Assembly (NCBI GenBank): GCA_034620365.1
Contig: JAQGEQ010000161.1
Coordinates: 434,001 to 498,000, forward strand
Source: Pegea sp. RAD2-039
Taxonomy: Eukaryota; Chordata; Thaliacea; Salpida; Salpidae
Direction: 5' to 3'
DNA: 64,000 nt
Shown here: positions 39,089 through 50,379 of the stretch, one piece after another
Numbering within the stretch: the stretch's first letter is position 1
Layout of the letters: every line of letters starts with the position of its first letter
The notes under the pieces: model-generated
What the model was told of the DNA's origin: nothing
Database searches by the model: none
What the model saw: only the letters and a program-made list of their open reading frames with translations
Translations under genes and position numbers: made by a program

Positions 39089-39174
39089 TTATTTATCTTT
39101 TATTGTACTTTCTTTGCATATATTTACTTTATTTAATGAGATTATCCATTTGAACGTGTTTTGAATATTTAAAA

Positions 39175-39550
39175 TCAAATTGTTTGCAATTGTCTATCAT
39201 CTTCATTTTCAGTGAATATTTTCTGAATATTACCAGATTTATTCATTAAATTAATAAAACGACGACGCTTCGGGATCCCCAGCTGTCTTCCAATCTCTTC
39301 TTTGTCGACTTCAAATGGTCGGTGAGCTAATTCCAAATTGCTTAGCAGTTGTATTGGATAGAGAAAACTAAATAAAGATTTATTTTCAGATATTTCATCT
39401 GTCCATTTCAATAAAATTTGGAATATAAATATATTAATTACTGATTTTTATATTTTCATTTTCCAAGATATTAAACAGGAGTGTGTTCAATCATCAGAAT
39501 TTAAACTAACAACGATAAATTGATGAAGTTGTTTTCTTTTCAAGAGTCAT
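39175..39550 (-). CDS. Unrecognised small protein, 101 residues, 2 exons
   Basis: Exon 1 is 39511-39550 (MTLEKKTTSSIYR, phase 1) and exon 2 is 39175-39440, entered after aaaatcag. The joined frame is 102 codons including the stop. After a hydrophobic stretch (NIFIFQILLKW) the C-terminal half is hydrophilic and basic: HRPFEVDKEEIGRQLGIPKR then RRFINLMNKSGN. I do not recognise the family. It starts about 157 bp after the FAM228 stop on the same strand, so the three genes FAM228, this one and the 68-residue ORF form a compact series. The donor (gttagt) is good. The model could be wrong if exon 2 belongs to a longer gene. Confidence 0.5.
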
Positions 39551-39707
39551 TATTTTACGATTACATTTTGTTTACATGATAAGTTATGTTTTAAAACATT
39601 TTAACCAATCAAACAGCAATTTGTAAAACGCTTACGATGAAGTTTATTTCAACTTTTATCAAATAAACAAACATTTAAAACACTTATTTTGATTTGAGAC
39701 TTTTTTC

Positions 39708-42103
39708 TCACCGTTTTCGGTACACTAATGCTCCAGGCAATGTAGGGTCTGCAATGTCGCTATATTTCATCATCAACCAAGATCTTGGATTCGCGGGTGG
39801 CCTACTTCGCCCAATTGGTTTCAGTGGGTAGTTTTTGACGGGAAATCTGTTTTCTTGAAGTTCTTTCTTAGTTAATATTCTACCAGTTTCGCATCGTGCC
39901 ACAGTCTATAAAAACGTTAAAATTAAAAAAAAAAAGTTATTTTGATGGTATGAAAAGTGTATTCATGCGATGTATGGCTACAGATAGCAATTTATAGAGT
40001 TCTTTTGAACAAAGAACATTATGACTATAGAAGAAAGTTCTCAAACACCACAGTTCAATAAGTCAATTGTATGGCATAATTCTTAAGGTGACAGAATTAG
40101 TGATGGAATCGAAAAAAAGATTTTAAAATGTAGTTGCCAAACTGTTGCTAGCTATTAGTCTACAGGGTGTTGTTAGTTAAGTTAATTTAAAAAATGAATC
40201 TTAATAAAAGGACGAATAGAAGATTAATTAAGATAGGATCAATTTTGATGATTCAATTATTTAACTCACCACATCTTCATGAATTAATCTTTTTTGCGCT
40301 GAATGAACAGGATCATTTAGATGAGGTATTGATGCTTTTAACTTGTAATCATGTGCGTTTGGGTCATAATCATCTGATTTAATATCAAGAAAGACTCCTT
40401 TCTGTGAAAAATCTTAGAATTCAAACTGTTGAGCACTTTTTTGTACTTACATTCTTGTTAGTGAAGTTTAAATAATCAATATAAGCTTTCTTCTTCTGTA
40501 GTAAAAGATTATTCATATCATGTTCAAATGTTGAAAAAACTGAGTTTCTGATAGGAATGTAGATGTTTTCTTGCCACTTCTTAAATCTAACTTCTTTCTT
40601 TCGCAGGTTTAATAAATCGTTATCTTGTATTGCTTCATCTAAGGCCTTTAAATTAAGATATATAAGTGAAAACTTATAATCACTATAAACTTACTTTAAA
40701 TAAATTTTAAAATTGGCTAACTTTAACAAATGTTTCTTCGTTGCCCAACACCGTGTTGTAGATATGTTTCATTGCAATAACATCACTGTCATTTTTTTCA
40801 TTCATGTAAGATAGCTGCCTTCGGGCTTTCCAAGATTCCTGAGTTCAAAAAATTTATTTGAATAAAAGAACATTTTCCAAATTTCTTTCAATTTTGTTGC
40901 CGCTGTCATCTCCGAGTCAACGACAAAGGCGACTCACACCCTGAACCTCCTATAAGCAGGATTGTGACTTCGATTTCCAGATGTCATCTTCTGCACTATC
41001 ACTATAGAACTTTTTAAAGTGTCTGTTGGCTAGCCCTACTAAGCCCTCATGTATGCACATTACCTTTGATTATAGTGGAGAGCAGTGGACACTCACTATT
41101 TAAATCCCAGGTTCTGTGATACGGCCTAGTGACCTGGGACAGTGGTTTTCTGTATGGGTTTACTTTAACAGCTATTTGCTTCTCCCAAAGCAACCACCAG
41201 GCAACAATCCTACTTTCTACACTCCATAAAGGTCCCCAACAAGGAAGCAGTCGAACCTCCATACAATAGATTAGTAACCAATCAACTTAAGTACTAGTCT
41301 ATCTCGTCACCAAATTACTGATTATTTATCATAAAAAATGTATTTTATCACTTCTTTAGGCAACTAAAAAACTGAGTAATAAAATTTTTATAAAACTTTT
41401 CAAGTAAAAAAAAACTAATTTCATTTACATCTTTTATTTGCTGAAGAAGTGTATTTGATGATGAGGATGCAGAGCCAATCAACTTGTTAATTGAACCATC
41501 AATATCTTTCATTTTATCAAAAGAAAATAAAAAGGTATTATTGTCTCCCTGTAGACAAGAAAACCCACTTTATAATTAAGATACCTGACAAATTGATTCA
41601 AGAGAAAAATAAAAACAAAGTTGTTATAGATACTTTTGGCTTTACTAATAGTATAATTTAGGTAATAACATTATTTTCACTGAAAGGACGGATTGTATGA
41701 GGTCTTTGTTCACGATATCTTATGATGTTTTCTATCATCTGTTCACTATTAGTCAATTTTAAAGACTTCTTTTTTGGTTTGTTTCGTCGTTTTGGTATGG
41801 GTAAATGCTGTACAAGAATAAACATTATAATTCTAAAATCACCAAAACCAAATACTTGTTAGACACTAAAATATAAAAATACTATTTGAAAAGTTTATAT
41901 TAAGTAGAAAATTATAAATATTTTAAGTTTATAATTAAAACACTTATTGTAAACAGACTCTCAAATATAAAGACTCAAGGTTAACTGGAATTAAAATTTG
42001 ATATATATAAACTTACAATTTCTGTATTTTCAAAGTTTGCTATATCATTTAAACTAAAGTTCTTTTTAGACTTGGTAACAATTCCTTCTGAACTTTTTAA
42101 CAT
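39708..42103 (-). CDS. FAM228: FAM228 family protein
   Basis: Seven exons, every intron phase 0, give 328 residues: 42017-42103, 41670-41807, 41429-41548, 40722-40838, 40451-40645, 40270-40401, 39708-39905. The second half matches FAM228A/B: EVRFKKWQENIYIPIRNSV, then KKKAYIDYLNFTNKNKGVFL, then SDDYDPNAHDYKLKASIPHL followed by NDPV and the closing VARCETGRILTKKELQENRF. The N-terminal half is basic and less conserved. The function of FAM228 is not established; vertebrate members are expressed mainly in testis and ciliated tissue, so a ciliary or sperm role is possible. A perfect X-box palindrome lies about 525 bp upstream. Intron 3 (40839-41428) carries an interspersed repeat. The A versus B assignment is not possible from one copy. 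Confidence 0.85.
40880..41275. repeat. Interspersed repeat in FAM228 intron 3, longer copy
   Basis: A GC-rich island of nearly 400 nt in an AT-rich intron. It shares gactcacaccctg plus the following block, and ggcctagtgacctgggacag, with a shorter copy in a POLR3B intron (27018-27085). On the minus strand it contains ggaggttcgactgcttcc, reminiscent of a tRNA B box. The reading frame at 41047-41262 lies inside it and looks like nothing known. It is probably a SINE or small non-autonomous element; the class is not settled. Confidence 0.5.
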
Positions 42104-44397
42104 TTTAACATTCAGCTTCTATTTAATTAGTTTCAAACAAATATCTAAGTGTAATATTAAAGTGAAAGAACTTTGCTACAAGAGAGTTAAAAGTTTTATA
42201 TTAAACATATTCAAAAAAGAGTGTTAAATTTTTTATTAATGATTAGTAAACTGAAATAATTTATTTTAAAAACTTTATAAACTTATTAATTTGGTAATTA
42301 TCATAAATAATTAGAACATTTGTTTATTAAATTATTCAAAAAAGATTTCTGTTGATGGATTTTTTAATAAATTTAATATAAAAAAGATCTAAATAATTTC
42401 AGGTTATCAATATTTAAGCATCTTTAGAAATCTTTAATAAAAAGTATTGTTAAAACAATAATAGATCGAAATATATATAAGTAAATCAGTAAAATGATCA
42501 ACACATAACCTATCATAAAAGGTAAATAGGTTAATATAAAAGTTAATAATTTAATCTTAAAGAATACATAAATAATTGAAAATGTTTGAACCCATAAAAT
42601 ATTTAAAGCCAGGTGTGCTTACACGTGTTGTCATGACAACTAGCATGCGCCTCAAGTGTTCAGTACGTATCAGAGTAGTTTTGTGTGAACACTTTGGAAC
42701 AAAAATATTCTTTTGAAACGAATAAATAAAATTTAGAAAAAAGCTTATGGCTACTTTAAGTTTAAAAATGTGTTAAAAAATAATTTAAAAAAAGTTATGC
42801 ATCTGAATCATAAGGCAAATCAATCAAAATATCATTGCAGCAAATTGTGCTACTTCTTTTCATGTTCAAACAAGTACGATTCGGGTAATTTGGAGGAAAA
42901 TGCTGCTAATATCTTCAGTTTCTCTTTTTATTATATATTTTTTGTATTCTTACTCTTATTACCAGTATTATTATTACATAAAGAGCTTTTGTGTAAGATA
43001 AAGAAGCTCTTTTTCTTGTTTCAGATCTTTTAAGAATAATGATGCATTATACAACTTTTTATGAATAATTTCGCAATATTGATATTAAACTTTTTTACCA
43101 GTCTTAAAATTGCTAAATCTTTGTCATATTATTAGAAAATTTTTGCAATTAATCATAGGTCTGCATTCAGAAGCTTCTAACAGCATAAAAACATCTCTGT
43201 TGAATACAATTTTTGTACATTAGAACCCAGAGAAGCTTTTCAATAGCTCTTTCGATTGTGATCGAAATTGAAAAAGTTTAGAAATTTATGTTTCTACATT
43301 ACAAAATTTGAGCCTTGCTAATGCTATCACTTACTGATTTTTCTAGCTAAAAGGAATAACTTCAAATTTTCAACTTTTTCATCTGTTTAGTTTCCCTTTA
43401 AAAAGTAGTTTTTGATAAACACTCTTATAATGCTGCAATATATTTTTTTGCTTTATTTCGTTATGTTAGGTTTTTAGGCAGCTCCTTAAAACTGTGCTTT
43501 ATTTGAAATTTTTTAAATGTAGTTTTAGAACTAATTATTGTTTATATGTGTTAGATCAAAATTTGCGTTGTGGACCAAACAAAAATGGTTTCTTACCGGA
43601 AAAATTTAAATTAGTGTCTTACCGTAAATTTTTCAATCAATTTCTTATTTAAATTACTAAAAAAACTAAAAGTTTAAAATTTATTTTTAATCTAGTTTTT
43701 ACTACATTTCTTTGAATATGAATTTTCTTAGAGTATAGAATTTATTAGATTAAATTTTTTAACAGTAATCAATTAATTATTATTAATTTTTATTGGAGTC
43801 TAACAATTTTTTATCATTTTTTTTGCTTTATTAATTAAAAACATATCTGTGAATAAGTTATTTATTTATAATAATTTATCATCGTCTTACTTGCTATTAA
43901 TCAAAATTGAATACAAAATTAAATTTATTTATAACTCTGTTTATATCTCCTATATTAGAATAATAATTTAACTTTAATAGTTTTGTAATATTTTATACAT
44001 CCATTAATTTTCAAATTCCTAAAAGTTTATTGTAAAAGACGGAAACGGTAAAATGATCTCTTTTGAAAAGTTTTTTTTTCACATATATGCTTAAACAGCT
44101 TTTTTTTGTCTCCGTATTTTTATTATTTTTTCCTATTTTCAAATACAAAAAATGTAGCTAATTTTTAGAGCTATCATTTTACACTTAGAAAAAATCTCAT
44201 TTTTTTCTTTTATCCTAATTTACTTTTTAAACAATTGTTAAAAAAACTTTTTGAATACTTTTCAAAGTTACTTGCTCAGTGAAAGCTTAAAAAGATATCT
44301 TTATTTTATTTTGATAAACAAATTTTTCTAATTGTAAAATTCAATACATTTGTTCAGCACCATCTTATTTTGCCTTAACTGATAATAACTTTTTGTC
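42104..44397. other. Divergent promoter region and gene-poor stretch
   Basis: FAM228 (minus) starts at the left and the acidic exons before IQUB (plus) at the right. The left part holds the X-box palindrome. An open frame at 42797-43030 (starting MHLNHKANQSKYHCSK, with a hydrophobic segment FVFLLLLPVLLL) could encode a small membrane protein of 78 residues transcribed from the same region, but it has no homology or splice support. From 43031 to 44397 I see only AT-rich sequence. Confidence 0.45.
42627..42640. promoter_or_regulatory. Perfect RFX X-box palindrome
   Basis: The 14-mer gttgtcatgacaac is its own reverse complement and fits the X-box bound by RFX factors (GTYNCC-AT-GGNAAC type, with T/A in place of one C/G pair). 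It lies about 525 bp upstream of the FAM228 start in a short GC-richer island. RFX factors drive ciliary genes in animals, so the site fits a ciliary role for FAM228 or the small ORF to its right. Confidence 0.5.
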
Positions 44398-45557
44398 ATG
44401 AGTGACAAAAAAAAAGTTGAAAATGATTCTATAAAAGGTAAATTCTTTAGAGTAATTTAAGTCAATCAAATACTAATTTTTATCTGAAGATGATTCTGAT
44501 GATAACACATTTCTAACGACTGATGATGATGATGATATCACTGAAAATATTGAGAAGTTAGAAGAAAGACTGATTCAAGTAGAAACTGGGTCCAAAAATC
44601 TTAGATTTGAATCAATTGAAAAAAGTGAACAAGAACTGCTAATTGAAAAAGTTTATAAAAATAGCTATAGACGTCTTTTAAAAAGAAACTCAAAATTTGT
44701 ATGATTAATACTAATTATGAATATTTATTGATTAGGTCATAATATTGATGAGAAAAAATAAGATAACATTTTTGTAGTTCATTCTTATCAAGAATTAATT
44801 GGTTTTTATTAGTTGTTGACTTTGAGTTGTATTTTTGAAACCAATAATTCCTAATTTAAACTATGAAGCCTCATAAATGTTGAAACCTAAACTTTGAATA
44901 ATTTTAAGATTTATTAATTTACAATTTATTTATCAGAAGACTTTATTGATGAAGAAGCATTAGATAGAGCTGTTGAAAACTTTAACGATAAAACAATTGA
45001 AAATTCTCAAAACTCATCATTGAAAAGTTTGTAATTTCAGTTATTATTAAAATACATTTTCAGTTTATAAACCACATTTATTGTTTTTAAGCTTAAACAC
45101 AAATTATAACTTTGTAAATGTCGGTACCAACAAACGTTTATATTTTAAAATATTGATTTTTCAATCAGGTGAAGATTTTGATGAAGATACAATAAATGAA
45201 ATCTTAGATACATTTAGTGGTGCGGTTGTTCGCCAGTCAATTGACAATTCAATATTGTTTGAAAGTTCGTTTTTTCATGTATTTATTTTGAAGTGAAAAT
45301 TTGGGCTTTGTGTTTTTTAATTTCAACTTGACACGTTAATTGTTGATTAGATGGTGATGAAGATTCAGTAAATGAAAATAATGATGAAGATTCAGTAAAT
45401 GAAGATACTGATGAAGATTTAGTAAATGAAGATACTGATGAAGATTTAGTAAATGAAGATACTGATGAAGAATTTATTGATCAAGTTCTTGGTGAATTCA
45501 GTGATGTATTGGTTCAGCAATCAATTTCAAGGTTCACTGACTCAAAGTTCCTTGAAG
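44398..45557 (+). CDS. Acidic exons upstream of IQUB, with three duplicated exons
   Basis: A start at 44398 (MSDKKKVENDSIK) opens exon 44398-44437, followed by 44490 to about 44698 (DDSDDNTFLTTDDDDD), 44937-45026, 45169-45264 and 45351-45557. The last three start and end in phase 1 and resemble one another: DEEALDRAVENFNDKTIENS, DEDTINEILDTFSGAVVRQS and DEEFIDQVLGEFSDVLVQQS. The last also holds an internal DEDLVNEDT repeat (about 45358-45470). The final donor is in phase 1, the phase with which IQUB exon 2 (47210) begins, so these may be an alternative 5' end of IQUB. The start also resembles the IQUB start ([11 protein letters not shown]). The 3' border of the second exon does not fit the next exon's phase, so the model has a flaw there. 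I recognise no domain. Confidence 0.45.
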
Positions 45558-46254
45558 GTTTGTGTTTTGATCTCTAAATTATTTATTTTCTAGAATTGAA
45601 ACATCTTAAACTCATTTCAAATAGTAAAGAGCAACTAATTTTATAAAAGTAAATTTTATAAAACCATTTAATAGAATTCTATATTTTTTTCTGTATTTAA
45701 AATTACTAAAATACAAAACAATAAATTTTCATAAACCATTTGGGCAACTCTGGTATCCAAAGTGATATTGGCAAGATTTTTGTAGCTGGGAATATAAATA
45801 ACAATTTTTATATCAAATTTCTATATGCTTTTAGATTGTATTTAAATCTAATTGAAGTTATTTCAACAATTTTTTTTATTATTAATTTTATTCAAAAAGT
45901 CTTTTTTCTTTAGAGATGAAATTTCAGTTTAAAAATTTTTCAAAATTTTCATTGAATTTTTTCTCAATGAAACTATTTTTTGTTTTTTCAAATATCAGTT
46001 TTATAAAAATTTTCTCTTTATTATAAACTAATTATCAGTTTGTTAAAGAAGACAATTTATATCTTATAAATCTTCTTTTTAATTATCTCATTCTTTAATG
46101 TTAATATATCTTAAAACTATCTCGGTTTTAAATAATTTAGCATTTTTTTTGAAGTTATGAATTTGTAAATGTATTTATTGAATACTTTTTGTAGTTTTCT
46201 TAAATAACTAATTTGAGCCCCAAAAGAAAATATTAATTGAATAAACTTCAAAAT
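45558..46254. other. AT-rich spacer between the acidic exons and IQUB
   Basis: No exon is supported. If the acidic exons splice into IQUB, this is intron and promoter of the second start; otherwise it is intergenic. An acceptor-like tttttgtag lies about 50 nt before the 46255 ATG. Confidence 0.4.
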
Positions 46255-49200
46255 ATGAGCGACAAAAGTAAAATAGAAAACGCTGAAACTGTTGATCATG
46301 GTGTCAAGTCTGCAGAATTGATAAAAGATGCTGAAATTATTCATGAAAAAAATCCTTTGAATGATGAAGAAGTTGATGAAAAAAATCCTTTGAATGATAA
46401 AGAGGTTGATGAAAAGAATCCTTTGAATGATGAAGAGGTTGATGAAAAAAATCCTTTGAATGATGAAGAAGTTGATGAAAAAAATCCTTTGAATGGTGAA
46501 GAAGTTGATGAAAAAAATCCTTTGAATGATGAAGAAGTTGATGAAAAAAATCCTTTGAATGAGGAAGAGGTTGATGAAAAAAATCCTTTGAATGATGAAG
46601 AAGTTGATGAAAAAAATCCTTTGAATGATGAAGAAGTTGATGAAAAAAATCCTTTGAATGATGAAGAAGTTGATGAAAAAAATCCTTTGAATGATGAAGA
46701 AGTTGATGAAAAAAATCCTTTGAATGATGAAGAAGTTGATGAAAAAAATCCTTTGAATGATGAAGAAGTTGATGAAAAAAATCCTTTGAATGATGAAGAA
46801 GTTGAAAATAAAATCGGATCATCTACATTTGCAGCTTCACAAACAAATGATAATTATTCTGAAAGTGAAGCTTTCCTTGCTTCTCCTAAGCCAAATCTAG
46901 ATGATTTAAACACAGAAAAGATAATACCAATAGAAAAAAATGATCAAGATGATAGAAGACAAATAAAATCAGCTGAAAAATTAGTGATTATTCCAACTGC
47001 ACAGTCACCTGTAGGTGATGAAATTGCTGCAGTTGAAAAAGCAAATAAACAAACTAATGATGTAGTAGTTACTTTGCAAGAAGTTGATAAAAATGCTGCT
47101 GAAATTGATTCTGATTCAAATAATCTTTTAAAAACTTCACAAACTAATATCAAAGGTCTTTTCAACTTTGATATCTAAACTTTTTTGCTCTAATGACATT
47201 TATTTTCAGCTGATGATGAAAGAGTCGATTCAGAATCTTCACCATTTGCCATTGGTTAGTTCCTTGAATCAATTTTGTCTCATCTCATTTGATGAATTAT
47301 TCAACAGTAAATTTCCTCCTCGAATCAACTTCTGCTAACATTTCCATCAAAGTTTCTGTCGATGAACCGATATCTTCCTATCTAAAAGAATTATCTGAAA
47401 AATTTCAGCAAGATGCCAGTTCACTGATTTTAAATTATCAAGGTAAATTAACTTATATCAAAATATTTATTTATATTCAATTCAATCTTTTTATCTGTCG
47501 AAAAAAATTAGAAGATTTTTTCTAGATGCTGTTCTGGACCCTTCACAAAATTTTCACCAAGTAGGAATTAAAGCTGGCTCCACTAAAACCATTTTGGTTC
47601 AATCTAAAGATCAAAAAACCTCTTTATCTTCCAAACAAGAATCTGCATCAGCTATAAAAGTCAGAGTTTTGAAAGGTACATTTTTAAATTTCCTGATTTT
47701 AAATTAAATTATTCTTGAAATATTTACAGCTGAAAATCTCTTTTTTAGATAATAACTTTCAAGAAGTGATAGTAAAGATTGAAAAGTGTAGCAGAAAAAA
47801 ACCATTTTTAGGAGGATTCATCCATAAGCTAACTCGAATCGAGTACCACAACGCCTCAGCTCAAACTAAACCAAAACCACTTAGACATCCAAAGAATAAG
47901 CTCTTCCATAGAGACACACAGGTATTTAAACCACTTTTACACTACCATCTAACACCATCCAATATAGACTTATAAACAAGTTCAAAGACCGACTCAAACA
48001 GCAAATATCTCGTCAACTCAAACAGAAGTTCCTGGTTTGTATATATCAAAGCTTCAAGATAAATATATCTGTCCTAAACCTTATGTGACTGCCGATGAGT
48101 ACCTTGCTAAAAGACTACGAGCTGTTAGTCAGTTTTGTGTGTCTCACTCCAGTTGATTTAATTTCAGTTTCTTCTAGATTATTATAATCCAAAGATATTT
48201 AAGAAAATGGCTCGCAATCCGAAGATGTGAAAAACTGAGAAAGTTGAGGAATGAGCGACTTGAATGGGAAGCAGCTGAAGAAATCCGGAAAAGAAAAGTG
48301 AAAGAAGATCGAATTAGGAAAGAGTTTGAGCGACGGATGAATCTAAGAACAAAAGAAGATTTTGATTTAGCGTATGCAGCTCTTGAAAGCAAGTTTCAAT
48401 TTCTGACTTGAAAGATTTCAAAATAACCAAAAAAATATTTAGAATGGAGATTAGAAGAAATCTCTAACATCAACGCTGAAATGATGGATGAACCAACACG
48501 TAAAGCTGCTCTTTGTGCTCTTTTAGATCAACAGACACAATACATCACTTCAATTGAAAGACATAAAATTGAAGCAAACAAAAATAACCGAATCGAAAAA
48601 ACTCACAAATTACTTGAAAAAGTATCTAAATAACTCAAACACGTGATTAAACATCTAACCCGGACTTCTAGGCGGCCGCCCCTAAACGCTGGAAAGCTTT
48701 TGATGGTCGATATACCCTAATGGACACTCAATTTACAATCCGCGCGAAAGAGATGAGTGACATCTACAATAGCATCACTATGAAATATCTAACTCAAGAT
48801 GAAAGGCTTGATGTGTTGCTAACTCTGAAACACACCGTGAAGGTATCGAACATCTTCATCAACATCTCTTTAACTTCATCAACATCTCTTTGACTTCATC
48901 GACATCTCTTTAACTTCATCAACATCTCTTTGACTTCATCGACATCTCTTTAACTTCATCAACATCTCTTTGACTTCATCAACATCTCTTTGACTTCATC
49001 GACATCTCTTTAACTTCATCAACATCTCTTTAACTTCATCAACATCTCTTTAACTTCATCAACATCTATTTAACTTCATCAACATCTCTTTAACTTCATC
49101 AACATCTCTTTGACTTCATCAACATCTATTTGACTTCATCGACATCTCTTTAACTTCATCAACATCTCTTTGACTTCATCAACATCTCTTTGACTTCATC

Positions 49201-50379
49201 GACATCTCTTTAACTTCATCAACATCTCTTTAACTTCATCAACATCTCTTTGACTTCATCGACATCTCTTTAACTTCATCAACATCTCTTTGACTTCATC
49301 GACATCTCTTTAACTTCATCAACATCTCTTTGACTTCATCGACATCTCTTTAACTTCATCGACATCTCTTTAACTTCATCAACATCTCTTTATGTCGTTT
49401 CAGCAACATAATTGTAAACTGACACGAGACATAATTGAATTAATTGATCGAGAAGCAGATCTGATCATGAGATCTGTTAGTGATTGTAATCTCGAAGGAC
49501 TACGTCAAAGAATTGCGACTTTATTCTTGGAATATTGTAAAACACCGATGTTTAATCCCGAGATCGCAAAGCATTTGAAGGTTATTTCTTAGAGGTTTCA
49601 ACTTTCAATTGTGAACTGATGATAACCTCTTTAGGTTCCACAAGACTCTACCAAGTTGAAAGAAAATGTTTATTTCTGTGACTCTGTTAACCAGTACTTG
49701 TCCTCCAGTGAATTCCAGATACAAACGAATGCAAGATCACATGGAAAATCAAAAAAGTTGACGACAAAACCCTCTGAATATTTCAATTTTAATCCAATAA
49801 TCTTCACAGAGCAATTGAAACGGATAATATTGCTCGATCTAGACAAGATCTGTCACCTTATCGCTATTTGCTACAAAAACTGCGTGAAAGTGAAGCAGAA
49901 TATGGCAGTAGTGACAATAAATCAGCTTTTATCATTCAAGTAATCCCTCTTCTCGAAGATGTCTTCTTCTGAGACCTTGTTTTCTAGGAAAGGGATCTCC
50001 AATATTTAGTTGATAAAATTTGGATGTCGCAGAGCGTATTAAGTTCATGGGACGATTTATATGATTTGGTTTTTGTTCGTTGGGACAAGAAAGAAGATTG
50101 GTCACCGTGGAACTGTGTTCTGTTGACTATCGATGAAGCTAAAGCTCATTTGAAACTGGAAAAGCTAACAGAGGTGAATTACAACAACTTGTTTGCTTTT
50201 TTTTCTATTAAATATTTGTAATTTGTTAACTACAGTCCTACGGTGAGATTTTTATCAACAAAATTCGACACAAACACACCCATGCTCGCATTTACTTCAA
50301 CAAACTTCATAAGATGAACGCAAAGCTTGTCAAGAAGCGATCTTCTAGTTTAACAGGTCTTCAAGAGCTCCCTGGATAA
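46255..50379 (+). CDS. IQUB: IQ motif and ubiquitin-like domain-containing protein
   Basis: Fourteen exons join in phase to about 959 residues (human 791): 46255-47155, 47210-47254, 47308-47442, 47526-47675, 47749-47921, 47968-48123, 48178-48388, 48443-48621, 48672-48842, 49404-49580, 49635-49756, 49810-49939, 49988-50173, 50236-50379. IQUB belongs to the axonemal radial spoke (RS1) system of motile cilia and sperm flagella. An acidic N-terminus with 14 repeats is followed by a ubiquitin-like fold (exons 3-4), the family block [19 protein letters not shown], an IQ motif [16 protein letters not shown], and the conserved C-terminal half: [83 protein letters not shown]. The intron after exon 7 appears to use a GC donor. 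The intron after exon 9 is a minisatellite. The ATG at 46255 is preferred over a TTG at 46237. Confidence 0.94.
46345..46806 (+). repeat. 33-bp coding tandem repeat in IQUB
   Basis: Fourteen units of 33 bp encode the 11-residue motif [11 protein letters not shown] with single changes (HEK in unit 1, NDKEV in unit 2, NGEEV in unit 5, NEEEV in unit 7). The last seven units are almost identical in DNA, which points to recent expansion or ongoing homogenisation at the 3' side. It makes the N-terminus a long acidic tail. Confidence 0.97.
48851..49391. repeat. 20-bp minisatellite filling an IQUB intron
   Basis: Twenty-seven units of 20 bp with consensus aacttcatcaacatctcttt fill the intron between exons 9 and 10 (48843-49403) almost from donor to acceptor. 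Two positions vary in a patterned way: aacttc/gacttc and atcaac/atcgac. The unit length is not a multiple of three, as expected for non-coding DNA. The donor gtatcg and acceptor tcgtttcag lie just outside the array. Confidence 0.97.

Noticed and set aside
41047-41262. 71-residue minus-strand ORF
   Set aside because: Lies inside the GC-rich interspersed repeat in a FAM228 intron and matches no known protein pattern.
46337-46822. 161-residue minus-strand ORF of repeating [11 protein letters not shown] units
   Set aside because: It is the antisense of the IQUB 33-bp coding repeat. Repeats with a unit divisible by three stay open on several frames.
48851-49391. CRISPR-like direct repeat array
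   Set aside because: Units are contiguous without unique spacers, sit inside a eukaryotic intron and have a 20-bp period, so this is a minisatellite.
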